From Polaribacter sp. (GTDB lineage: Bacteria; Bacteroidota; Bacteroidia; Flavobacteriales; Flavobacteriaceae): 64,000 nt of DNA. Below are positions 17,731 through 25,589 of this stretch, in pieces (positions within the stretch are counted from its first letter, which is position 1; each line of letters starts with the position of its first letter). The notes below the pieces were generated by a model that saw only the letters and a list, made by a program, of their open reading frames with translations, was not told the DNA's origin and made no database searches. Location: the NCBI GenBank assembly GCA_029238315.1, contig JAQWGI010000017.1:41698-105697 (forward strand), given 5' to 3'. The position numbers were made by a program, and so were the translations under genes.

Positions 17731-18195
17731 ATGGACTTCTTTAATGAAAATCAGTTTCACTTTAAAAGCAAAGCTGGTAGTCAATACTTTTATACTAATG
17801 ACGGTGTGTATCGATATTCAAATCATTGGGGACGCGTTGCAAATTGTAGATGGCGTTTGCTTTCTGATAAAAAAGTAAAGAGTCAGAACTTTTATGTTGG
17901 ACTTGCAAAATGGACCTCTTTCTGCCAATTAAATGAAACTAAAAAACAGTTTTATATTTCAGTAGATTTTGATAAGAAAATTGTTGATTTTCATCATAAA
18001 AACACCTATGAAAAGGCTTTTTTATTTTATGCAGATACAGCACAGAAGAAAGTAAAACAAATTAGAAAGCTTTTTGTTGATGATAAATGGGCTAAACATT
18101 TTGAGGAAGATATTTCGGTTTTAAGAAAGAAAATAATTTTTGATTATATAAATTCTGATTTGTCTTTGCAAGAAGTTAAAATAAAGTTTAAGTAG
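17731..18195 (+). CDS. Uncharacterised protein, basic and aromatic-rich
   Basis: 154 aa from the ATG at 17731. The open frame extends back to 17638, but that part overlaps the terminator stem; a TTG near 17666 is an alternative. Not recognised. The protein is soluble, without signal peptide or membrane segment. The N-terminal half has FHFKSKAGSQYFYTNDGVYR and a WGRVANCRWRL segment; the C-terminus is a Lys-rich helix. It lies 6 nt upstream of a zinc-ribbon membrane protein on the same strand, probably as the first gene of a three-gene unit. Confidence 0.65.
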   Translation: MDFFNENQFHFKSKAGSQYFYTNDGVYRYSNHWGRVANCRWRLLSDKKVKSQNFYVGLAKWTSFCQLNETKKQFYISVDFDKKIVDFHHKNTYEKAFLFYADTAQKKVKQIRKLFVDDKWAKHFEEDISVLRKKIIFDYINSDLSLQEVKIKFK

Positions 18196-18201
18196 TAAAA
18201 C

Positions 18202-18510
18202 ATGGCAAGCGTTTCTCACATAAAATGTCCAAATTGTGGAGTTTTTAATATCAATAAAGAATATTGTGAATCTTGTAATACGTTGATTTCTAATCAGAAG
18301 AAGATTAAAGAAAAAGAAGAGGTGGTTCATCAAAAAGAAATTGAAGAAGCAATAATTGAGTTAGAAAAAGAAACTTTTATTAAGAAATTAAGAAAACATC
18401 CATTCTTTTTAATGCGGTTTTTTGGATTGATATTGCATTCTGTTTGGTTTGTTCTTACAGTTATTGGAAGTTTTATTGCTTGGTTTATTGCGATGGTTGC
18501 CGCAGGATGA
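18202..18510 (+). CDS. Small zinc-ribbon membrane protein
   Basis: 102 aa. Residues 9-12 (CPNC) and 22-25 (CESC) form a CxxC-x9-CxxC zinc ribbon. A charged Lys/Glu-rich, likely coiled-coil linker (32-62) follows, then one or two hydrophobic helices (about 68-101) at the C-terminus. This gives a cytoplasmic zinc finger on a membrane anchor. Function unknown. Its stop codon overlaps the next start (ATGA), indicating translational coupling. Confidence 0.75.
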   Translation: MASVSHIKCPNCGVFNINKEYCESCNTLISNQKKIKEKEEVVHQKEIEEAIIELEKETFIKKLRKHPFFLMRFFGLILHSVWFVLTVIGSFIAWFIAMVAAG

Positions 18511-18860
18511 AAAAACAGCTCACATATTATTTTATATTTTCAATTTGTGTAGGAGGTTCTATATATATTGCCCAAAAGTTAGAGTTTTTATTGCCAAAAT
18601 TAATTCGTTTTTATGTAAACGATTTTCTAATTATTCCGATTGTTTTATACATCAGTTTATTTGTTCTTAGAAAATTGAAGAATGATAAATATTTACAATT
18701 CTCACTTTTACATATTTTCTATGTGTGCGTATTATATGCTGTGATTTTTGAGTATTGGTTGCCAAAGTTTCATCCAAGATACACTTCAGATTTTATAGAT
18801 GTTGTTTTGTATTTCTTAAGCGGAATCTTATTTTATTTTTTACAGAAAGTGAAGATTTAG
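18507..18860 (+). CDS. Small polytopic membrane protein, unknown function
   Basis: 117 aa from the ATG at 18507, which overlaps the previous stop by 4 nt. About four hydrophobic segments with short polar loops (KLEFLLPKLIRFY, RKLKNDKY, EYWLPKFHPRY). Not recognised. It is most likely translated together with the zinc-ribbon gene. Confidence 0.65.
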   Translation: MKKQLTYYFIFSICVGGSIYIAQKLEFLLPKLIRFYVNDFLIIPIVLYISLFVLRKLKNDKYLQFSLLHIFYVCVLYAVIFEYWLPKFHPRYTSDFIDVVLYFLSGILFYFLQKVKI

Positions 18861-18963
18861 TTAAAAAGGTTACAATTCGGCTTACAATTTTTACAACTCA
18901 GTAATTCTAATTAGTCAGCGTTTGTGTTCTGTTGCATCTTTGTGGCATCAAACAAACAATAAA

Positions 18964-21120
18964 ATGAAAAAACTACTCTTTTTTATAACCGCAATTTGTC
19001 AGATTTCTTTAATAGCACAAACCACTGTTTCTGGAAAAGTAATTGACAAAAAAGGAGAACCAATAATTGGTGTTAATGTTTATTTAGACGGAACATACGA
19101 TGGAACATCAACCAATGAAAAAGGAGCGTTTTCTTTTTCTACTTCTGAAAAAGGCATACAAACTTTAAAAATTTCATTCGTTTCTTATGAGACATATACG
19201 AAAACTGCAGATGTAAAAACGTTTTCTAAATTACTTATCAAATTAAGAGAAGATGTAAATACGTTGGATGCAGTTGTTTTAAATGCCGGAACTTTAGAAG
19301 CTGGAGACAACGCAAAAGTAACTGCGTTAAAACCGCTAGATATTGTTACAACTGCTGGAGCGATGGGCGATTTTATTGGTGCATTGCAAACTTTACCAGG
19401 AACATCAAATGTTTCTGAAGATGGTCGACTTTTTGTACGCGGAGGTGAAGCTGGTGAAACACAAATATTTGTAGACGGAATTAGAGTTTTTACTCCTTAT
19501 TCTCCTACGCCAAATAATATTCCTACTCGTGGACGTTTATCTCCTTTTTTATTCAAAGGAATTACTTTTTCTACCGGTGGGTATTCTGCGGAATACGGAC
19601 AAGCATTATCGAGTGTATTATTATTGAATTCGGTTGATGAACCAACAGAAGAGAAAACAGATTTGTCTTTTATGACACTTGGTTTAGGTCTAGGAAATAC
19701 AGAGATTTGGAAAAATAAATCATTAAGTGTAAACGCTTCATATATCAATTTAGCGCCCTATAATGCTGCTTTCCCAGATAATAATGTTTGGCAAAAATCA
19801 CCAGAAGTTTTTGGTGGAGAAATGGTGTATCGTCAAAAAATGAAAAATGACGGATTGTTAAAATTATACGGAGCCTTTAGTTATTCTGATTTAGATGTTA
19901 CTCAAGAAGATATTAATTTGGTAAACGGATTTCGTTTCGGTTTAAAAAACAGAAACTTATATTTTAATACTTCGTATAAAGGTTTTTTGAAAAATAATTG
20001 GACATTTCTAATGGGATTGTCTTTTACAAATGATCATTCTGATATTAAATTACAAACGGATGCGGTTACAAATGAGGAAAATTCTGCACATTTTAAAGTA
20101 AGGTTAAAAAGAAATATTAACAATAGAGTAAAATTAAATATTGGAGCAGAATATTTTATGACCAATGTTAAAGAAAATTTTAAAGATGTAAACTCTAATA
20201 ATTACAAAAACGGATTCGATAATAATATCTTAGGAGTGTTTACAGAAGCAGATATTTTATTTTCGAAAAATAGTGCAGCAAAAATTGGAGTTAGAGCAGA
20301 ATATTCTGAGTTGTTAAAAGAATCTACAATTTCGCCAAGAGTTTCTTTAGCTTATAAAGCTGGAAAAAACGGACAATTTTCTTTGGCTTACGGACAGTTT
20401 TATCAAAATCCGAAGAACGATTATTTTAAATTAAATACTAATTTTAAAGCAGAAAACACATCGCATACAATTGCCAATTATCAGTATGTAAAAAACAAAC
20501 AAATTTTAAGAATAGAGGCGTATTATAAAAAGTACAACGATTTGGTAAAATATGATACTGAGTTTTCTGAACCAACCTCAATTTATACTAATGATGGATT
20601 TGGTTATTCTAAAGGATTGGATGTGTTTTGGAGAGATAATAATACCTTTAAAAACACCGATTATTGGGTTTCATATTCGTTCTTAGATTCAGAAAGAGAT
20701 TATAAGAATTATCCAAATTCTGCAACGCCAAGTTTTGTTGCAAAGCACAATGTTTCTGTAGTTGTAAAACATTTTGTAACCGATTGGAAAAGTCAAATCG
20801 GGATGAGTTATAATTACGCTTCTGGTAGAAATTTCACAAATCCTAACTTGGCAGGTTTTTTAAATGATAAAGTAAAAAGTTTTAATACAGTAAATGCCAA
20901 TTGGGCGTATTTAATCAGTCAGCAAAAAATATTGTATTTCTCTATTAGTAACGTGTTAGGTACAAAAAATATTAATGGATATCAATATGCTAATCAACCA
21001 AATAATCTGGGTGTTTTTGATAGAAGAGCAATAACTCCGCCTGCAGACAGATTTTTTTTTATCGGTTTCTTTTGGACGATAAGTGATAATAAAAACGACA
21101 ATCAACTAAATAATTTATAA
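18964..21120 (+). CDS. TonB-dependent outer-membrane receptor
   Basis: 718 aa from ATG 18964 (the frame opens earlier, but the signal peptide MKKLLFFITAICQISLIAQ starts here). An N-terminal carboxypeptidase-like domain (about 20-95, TTVSGKVIDKKGEPIIGVNV) is followed by a plug with GDFIGALQTLPG and RLFVRGGEAGETQIFVDGIR. A beta-barrel ending in an aromatic residue close to the end (FFIGFFWTIS) follows. Imports a substrate across the outer membrane using TonB energy. The ligand is unknown. DUF2141 and TPR-like secreted proteins follow on the same strand within 570 bp. Confidence 0.92.
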   Translation: MKKLLFFITAICQISLIAQTTVSGKVIDKKGEPIIGVNVYLDGTYDGTSTNEKGAFSFSTSEKGIQTLKISFVSYETYTKTADVKTFSKLLIKLREDVNTLDAVVLNAGTLEAGDNAKVTALKPLDIVTTAGAMGDFIGALQTLPGTSNVSEDGRLFVRGGEAGETQIFVDGIRVFTPYSPTPNNIPTRGRLSPFLFKGITFSTGGYSAEYGQALSSVLLLNSVDEPTEEKTDLSFMTLGLGLGNTEIWKNKSLSVNASYINLAPYNAAFPDNNVWQKSPEVFGGEMVYRQKMKNDGLLKLYGAFSYSDLDVTQEDINLVNGFRFGLKNRNLYFNTSYKGFLKNNWTFLMGLSFTNDHSDIKLQTDAVTNEENSAHFKVRLKRNINNRVKLNIGAEYFMTNVKENFKDVNSNNYKNGFDNNILGVFTEADILFSKNSAAKIGVRAEYSELLKESTISPRVSLAYKAGKNGQFSLAYGQFYQNPKNDYFKLNTNFKAENTSHTIANYQYVKNKQILRIEAYYKKYNDLVKYDTEFSEPTSIYTNDGFGYSKGLDVFWRDNNTFKNTDYWVSYSFLDSERDYKNYPNSATPSFVAKHNVSVVVKHFVTDWKSQIGMSYNYASGRNFTNPNLAGFLNDKVKSFNTVNANWAYLISQQKILYFSISNVLGTKNINGYQYANQPNNLGVFDRRAITPPADRFFFIGFFWTISDNKNDNQLNNL

Positions 21121-21220
21121 GAACTACAGTTCGGTATAAAAAAACAACAATTCAGTTAAAAAAATATTTTTTACAGCAATAATATTTGGATATTTGAACA
21201 GTAATAAAAAACGATACACC

Positions 21221-21646
21221 ATGCAAAAAGTAATTTTAACGCTCGTATTAACTTTGACCAGTTTTTTTCTTTCTTACGCTCAAGAAACTGCTACATATTC
21301 TATAACGGTTAACATTTCTGGAATGAAGTCTGATGAAGGTTCTGTGCTTGTGGCGTTGTACAATTCTGAAAAAAATTTTTTAAAAAATAGTTTTAAGGGG
21401 AGCATTGGTGAAATTACAGATAAAAAAGCTTCTGTTGTTTTTAAAAATATTAAAAAAGGAGCCTATGCTCTTTCTGTTTTTCATGATGAAAATAACAATA
21501 AAAAAATGGATACTAGAGTTTTTGGTATACCAAAAGAACGATACGGGAGCTCAAATGGAGCAAGAGGTTTTATGGGGCCGCCAAAGTTTAAAGATGCAGA
21601 ATTTATGCTTGACAAAGATCTAGTAACCTCAATAATCGTAGAATAA
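21221..21646 (+). CDS. DUF2141 secreted protein
   Basis: 141 aa from ATG 21221. Signal peptide MQKVILTLVLTLTSFFLSYAQ, then a beta-rich domain with the family pattern SDEGSVLVALYNSEKNF, KKGAYALSVFHDENNNKKMD and the GIPKERYGSSNGARG end. DUF2141 proteins are exported and of unknown function, and are often next to TonB receptors in Bacteroidota, as here. Confidence 0.85.
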   Translation: MQKVILTLVLTLTSFFLSYAQETATYSITVNISGMKSDEGSVLVALYNSEKNFLKNSFKGSIGEITDKKASVVFKNIKKGAYALSVFHDENNNKKMDTRVFGIPKERYGSSNGARGFMGPPKFKDAEFMLDKDLVTSIIVE

Positions 21647-21683
21647 AAAGAGATTAAATAATGTAACCCTAAAATAGATTTAA

Positions 21684-22310
21684 ATGAAAAAAATAATTTT
21701 TATACTATTAGTAATCCTTTCTGGAAACATGATGGCGCAGTCTCCATATGAAAAAGAAATGAGCAAAGCGATGCAGCTTTGGAGTCAACAAAAAAACACA
21801 GAAGCAGTACAGCTTTTTGAGAGAATTGCATCTGCAGAAAAAGACAATTGGCTACCTTCTTATTATGCTGCTACCGTTTTAATTGTGGAAGGTTTTTCTA
21901 TAAAAGATGAAGTTAAATTAACAACTCATTTAAAGAGAGCACAAGATTTATTAGATACGGCAAATTATATTTCTAAAAGTAACCCAGAAATAATTATTAC
22001 ACAAGCCATGTTAAACACGGTTTATGTGGCTTTTGACGGACAAAAATACGGAATGAAATACGCTGGAGAAAACGCGCAATTATATGCAGCAGCTTTAAAA
22101 ATTGCACCAAATAACCCAAGAGTTGTTTTAGGAAAAGCACAATGGGATATTGGCGCAGCTGCCTTTTTTGGACAATCTACCGAGCCTTTTTGTAAAGAAA
22201 TAAAAAGAGCTATAGAATTGTTTAAAAAAGAAAAGCAAAAAGAGAAATTTGCTCCTTTTGGAGGCGTTGAAAGAGCACAACAAGCTTTAAAAGAGCAATG
22301 TGTAAAATAA
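21684..22310 (+). CDS. Secreted TPR-like protein
   Basis: 208 aa. Signal peptide (MKKIIFILLVILSGNMMAQ), then helical repeats such as EKEMSKAMQLWSQQKNTEAV and NAQLYAAALKIAPNNPRVVLG, which have the TPR spacing. Probably a periplasmic or surface scaffold. It lies 37 nt after DUF2141 and ends at a clear terminator, so TonB receptor-DUF2141-TPR look like one unit. Confidence 0.7.
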   Translation: MKKIIFILLVILSGNMMAQSPYEKEMSKAMQLWSQQKNTEAVQLFERIASAEKDNWLPSYYAATVLIVEGFSIKDEVKLTTHLKRAQDLLDTANYISKSNPEIIITQAMLNTVYVAFDGQKYGMKYAGENAQLYAAALKIAPNNPRVVLGKAQWDIGAAAFFGQSTEPFCKEIKRAIELFKKEKQKEKFAPFGGVERAQQALKEQCVK

Positions 22311-22335
22311 CGAAATTTTATAGTTAATTGAATTT

Positions 22336-22366
22336 AAAACCTTCATTTTTTGGATGAAGGTTTTTT
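22336..22366 (+). terminator. Rho-independent terminator after the TPR-like gene
   Basis: Stem AAAACCTTCAT / ATGAAGGTTTT with a 7-nt loop, continuing into TTTTTT. Confidence 0.85.
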
Positions 22367-22410
22367 GCGTTTAGCTAACAAATATATTTTGAATTAAAAT
22401 TTACCAACTC

Positions 22411-22965
22411 ATGAAAACTATTTTTGAGCAAAAAGATGCCTTACGTAAAGAAATGTATAAAAAACGAGCAAACAATACAGCTACAAAAGAAGCTTATGAT
22501 TTGTGGGTTTGTAAACAACTAGAGCAATTGGTAGAAGAGAAAAAAGCAAAAGTAATTCATGCGTATTTACCAATGGGAACAGAAATAGATATCCGTCCGT
22601 TTTTAGAAAAAATGTTAGTGAAAAATATTAAAGTTTTCTGCCCAAAAACATTACCAAAACGACAATTAGAAAACTTAGAATTACATACTTTAAATGATTT
22701 AGAAAAAGGTGTTTTTGACACTTCTCATCCTGCAAACTCTAAAATTTATTCTGGAAATTACGATTTAATTATTGTGCCTGGTTTGGCTTTTGATCATCAA
22801 AATTACAGATTGGGTTACGGCGGTGGCTATTACGATGCATTTTTAGACCAACAAATAACTGCTTTTAAAGTCGGAGTCTTTTATCCGTTTCAAAAAGTAA
22901 CTACGGTTCCAAAAGAAAAACACGATGTGTGTTTAGACCAAATTATCTATAAAGAATTATTCTAA
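22411..22965 (+). CDS. 5-formyltetrahydrofolate cyclo-ligase
   Basis: 184 aa. Converts 5-formyl-THF to 5,10-methenyl-THF using ATP. The family signature is complete: an N-terminal basic segment KDALRKEMYKKR for ATP phosphate, EIDIRPF, and the C-terminal VPGLAFDHQNYRLGYGGGYYDAFL block. It converges with the M1 peptidase gene with a 9-nt overlap. Confidence 0.95.
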   Translation: MKTIFEQKDALRKEMYKKRANNTATKEAYDLWVCKQLEQLVEEKKAKVIHAYLPMGTEIDIRPFLEKMLVKNIKVFCPKTLPKRQLENLELHTLNDLEKGVFDTSHPANSKIYSGNYDLIIVPGLAFDHQNYRLGYGGGYYDAFLDQQITAFKVGVFYPFQKVTTVPKEKHDVCLDQIIYKELF

Positions 22966-24591
22966 TTTTTTAGAAGTAATATAGTAATTGGCATCAACTT
23001 TTAAACTAGTATTTTCTTTATTTAGCGTTTCTGATTTCCAGAAAATAGCTGGTTTTAAGGTTTTTTCTTTTCCGTTGATGGTAACTTTAATAGGCATGTT
23101 AAAACCTTCAACAGCATTATTCCATTTGTATTCTAATTTGTTGCCTTTTATTGCATAGGTAAATTCTGGAATTCTATAATCTCTTAAATACTGATCAAAA
23201 ACTTTAGATAAATCTACACCAGATTTCTCTGACATATATGCTTCAATTTCTTTTGTTGTTACCGTTTTATGATAAAAATCTTTGTTTAAGCCGCGTAAAA
23301 CTTGTCGCCATTTTTCATCATCATTTATCAACTGACGAATGGTGTGTAACATGTTTCCACCTTTGTTGTACATGTCTCCAGAACCAGAATTATTAACGTT
23401 GTATTTTCCAATAATCGGACTTTTATTTCCGATACTTTTTCTCAATCCAATTACATATTCTGATGCTGCTTTTTTACCGTAATAATAATCTAAAAATAAA
23501 CTTTCAGAATAATTAGTAAAGCTTTCATGAATCCACATATCTGCAATGTCTTTGTAAGTGATGTTATTGGCAAACCACTCGTGTCCAGATTCGTGAATAA
23601 TAATAAAATCGAATTTTAAACCCCAACCAGTTCCAGACAAGTCTCTACCTAAATATCCGTTTGCATATTTGTTTCCGTAGGTTACAGAACTTTGGTGTTC
23701 CATTCCTAAATACGGAACTTCTACTAATTTAAATCCGTCTTCATAAAAAGGATATTTTCCAAACCAATGCTCAAAAGCTTTCATCATTTTTGGTGCATCT
23801 TTAAATTGCTTTTTTGCTTTTTCTAGATTGTCTTTTAACACATAATAATCCATATCTAAAACACCTGCTTCTCCATCATATTTTTCAGAAAAGTGTGTGT
23901 AATCTCCAATATTTACATTTACACCGTAGTTGTTAATTGGGTTTTTTACAGTCCAATGATAGGTTGTTGTATTGTCTGTATGTTTTTCAATTTGTTTTAG
24001 TTTCCCGTTAGAAATGTTCATTAAATTAGATGGAACGCGCACAGAAATATCCATGTTTTCTACTTCATCATACATATGATCTTTGTTTGGCCACCAGACA
24101 CTTGCGCCTAAACCTTGACAAGAAGTTGCTATAAAATGATTGTTATTATGGTCTTTTTTCCAAGAAAATCCACCGTCCCAAGGTGCTCTTTTTGCTTCTA
24201 GAGGTTTTCCTTCATAAAATACAGTTAGAGCGTTTACTTTATTTATAATTTGCTCTTTTTTAAGTTGAATAAAATGTGCATTTCCTTCAGAAATTACTTC
24301 TAGTGTATCATTTTCTTGTACAACATTTGTAATTTTTAAAGGGGCCTGTAAATCAATTTGCAATACATTGTATGGCTTTAAAACAGTATATGTTACCGTG
24401 TTTTTTCCTTTAATGAATTTTGTTTCTGGAAAAACCTGAATGTCTAGATGGTATTTTTTTAAATCCCACCAAATACGTTCTGGTGTTATGGAACCTCTTA
24501 GTGTATCTTGTTTTGTAAAATTTTGTTTTTGACCAAATAAAGTTCCTGCAATAAACAGGAAAGCAATGTTAAGAAGTATTTTATTTTTCAT
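22957..24591 (-). CDS. M1-family aminopeptidase, secreted
   Basis: 544 aa. Signal peptide (1-20, ending GTLFGQ). Zinc site HESGH at 333-337 with the distal Glu E356 in IHESFTNYSE. The substrate-anchoring GxMEN motif appears as GMEHQ (296-300), a variation seen in shorter M1 members. The protein lacks the large C-terminal ERAP-like helical domain, having only a short domain with a beta strand end. Predicted periplasmic or outer-membrane peptidase that trims N-terminal residues. Possibly co-transcribed with the upstream TIGR01777 gene (18-bp gap). Confidence 0.92.
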   Translation of the reverse strand: MKNKILLNIAFLFIAGTLFGQKQNFTKQDTLRGSITPERIWWDLKKYHLDIQVFPETKFIKGKNTVTYTVLKPYNVLQIDLQAPLKITNVVQENDTLEVISEGNAHFIQLKKEQIINKVNALTVFYEGKPLEAKRAPWDGGFSWKKDHNNNHFIATSCQGLGASVWWPNKDHMYDEVENMDISVRVPSNLMNISNGKLKQIEKHTDNTTTYHWTVKNPINNYGVNVNIGDYTHFSEKYDGEAGVLDMDYYVLKDNLEKAKKQFKDAPKMMKAFEHWFGKYPFYEDGFKLVEVPYLGMEHQSSVTYGNKYANGYLGRDLSGTGWGLKFDFIIIHESGHEWFANNITYKDIADMWIHESFTNYSESLFLDYYYGKKAASEYVIGLRKSIGNKSPIIGKYNVNNSGSGDMYNKGGNMLHTIRQLINDDEKWRQVLRGLNKDFYHKTVTTKEIEAYMSEKSGVDLSKVFDQYLRDYRIPEFTYAIKGNKLEYKWNNAVEGFNMPIKVTINGKEKTLKPAIFWKSETLNKENTSLKVDANYYITSKKLE

Positions 24592-24609
24592 TTTATAAAA
24601 AGAGGTTTA

Positions 24610-25488
24610 TTATACTAAGCTATCTAAAGATTCTTTTAGTTTTGTATGAGTAAATTTAAAACCTGCTTTAGTAATCTTTTTTGAAGAAACTCTGCTTCCT
24701 GTTGTTAAAATAATAGACAATTCTCCCAAAGCAAGTTTTAATATAAATGTTGGAACTCCAATTGGTAAAAATGGTCTTTTTGTTTTTTTAGCTATTAATT
24801 TAGAAAAACTAAAACTAGTTTGTGTTTCTGGAGCAACAGCGTTGTAAATTCCTGTTATATTATTTTCAAGAGAATATATGAATAGATCAACCACGTCTTC
24901 TATATGAATCCAAGGGATAAACTGTTTTCCGGTTGCTATGGGCGAGACTATAGGCGTTTTCATTTTTTCTAAAGCGCCTCCTTTTTTACTCAATACAATT
25001 CCAAGTCTTAAAATAGTAGTTGGAATTTCTATTTTATTGAATTCTAGCACTGATTTTTCCCAAAGCTGGCAAACTTTTCCAAGAAAATCATCTGCTGCTT
25101 TATCTGTTTCTTCAAAAATAGTTTCAGAAGTTACCGCGCCATAATAGCCAATTGCAGAAGCAGAGATAAAGCCTCGAAGCGGTATTTTATGTTTTTTTAT
25201 GTACGATTGTACTAAGTTGGTTGAAGTTGTTCTGCTCTCAATAATTTCTTGCTTTCTTTTTGGGGACCATCTTTTATCAGCAATTCCGGCACCCGCTAAA
25301 TGAATCACAAAATCTAAATTTTCAAGAGCCTTTTCATCTATATATTTTTTAGAAATATCCCAAGAAAACTCATTTTTTCTTTTTGGTGTTCTTGTTAAAA
25401 TCCTAACCTTATAATTTTTTTGGGATAATTTACTTTCAAGCAATTGTCCAACTAAACCTGTTCCGCCTGTAATCAATATCGTTGTCAT
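24610..25488 (-). CDS. TIGR01777 family NAD(P)-binding epimerase-like protein
   Basis: 292 aa. Extended short-chain dehydrogenase/reductase of the YfcH/SULA type. The dinucleotide-binding GGTGLVGQLL lies at 8-17, and VIHLAGAGIADKRW (60-73) and SASAIGYYG (about 110) are family motifs. The C-terminal DUF1731 segment is present (PTFILKLALGELS onward). Substrate unknown; the E. coli homologue is linked to cell division by name only. Confidence 0.92.
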   Translation of the reverse strand: MTTILITGGTGLVGQLLESKLSQKNYKVRILTRTPKRKNEFSWDISKKYIDEKALENLDFVIHLAGAGIADKRWSPKRKQEIIESRTTSTNLVQSYIKKHKIPLRGFISASAIGYYGAVTSETIFEETDKAADDFLGKVCQLWEKSVLEFNKIEIPTTILRLGIVLSKKGGALEKMKTPIVSPIATGKQFIPWIHIEDVVDLFIYSLENNITGIYNAVAPETQTSFSFSKLIAKKTKRPFLPIGVPTFILKLALGELSIILTTGSRVSSKKITKAGFKFTHTKLKESLDSLV

Positions 25489-25540
25489 ATTTCAAAAATA
25501 CACTTTCTTTTTTGTTTTTTAAAGTACTAATAAATAGATT

Positions 25541-25548
25541 TATATTTG
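25541..25548 (+). promoter_or_regulatory. Candidate -7 box of the second TonB receptor (TATATTTG)
   Basis: TATATTTG ends 41 nt before the TTG start of the receptor. A TTTG at 25511-25514 lies 26 nt upstream, slightly too far for a standard -33 element. Confidence 0.4.
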
Positions 25549-25589
25549 TGTTTGATTTTATTTATAAACTTTTTTAAAACAAAGCTATT

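Noticed and set aside
18866..18900. GTTACA/TTACAA words before the first TonB receptor
   Set aside because: They lack the palindromic partner at 4-nt spacing seen at the sulfide genes, so they are not counted as sites of the same operator.
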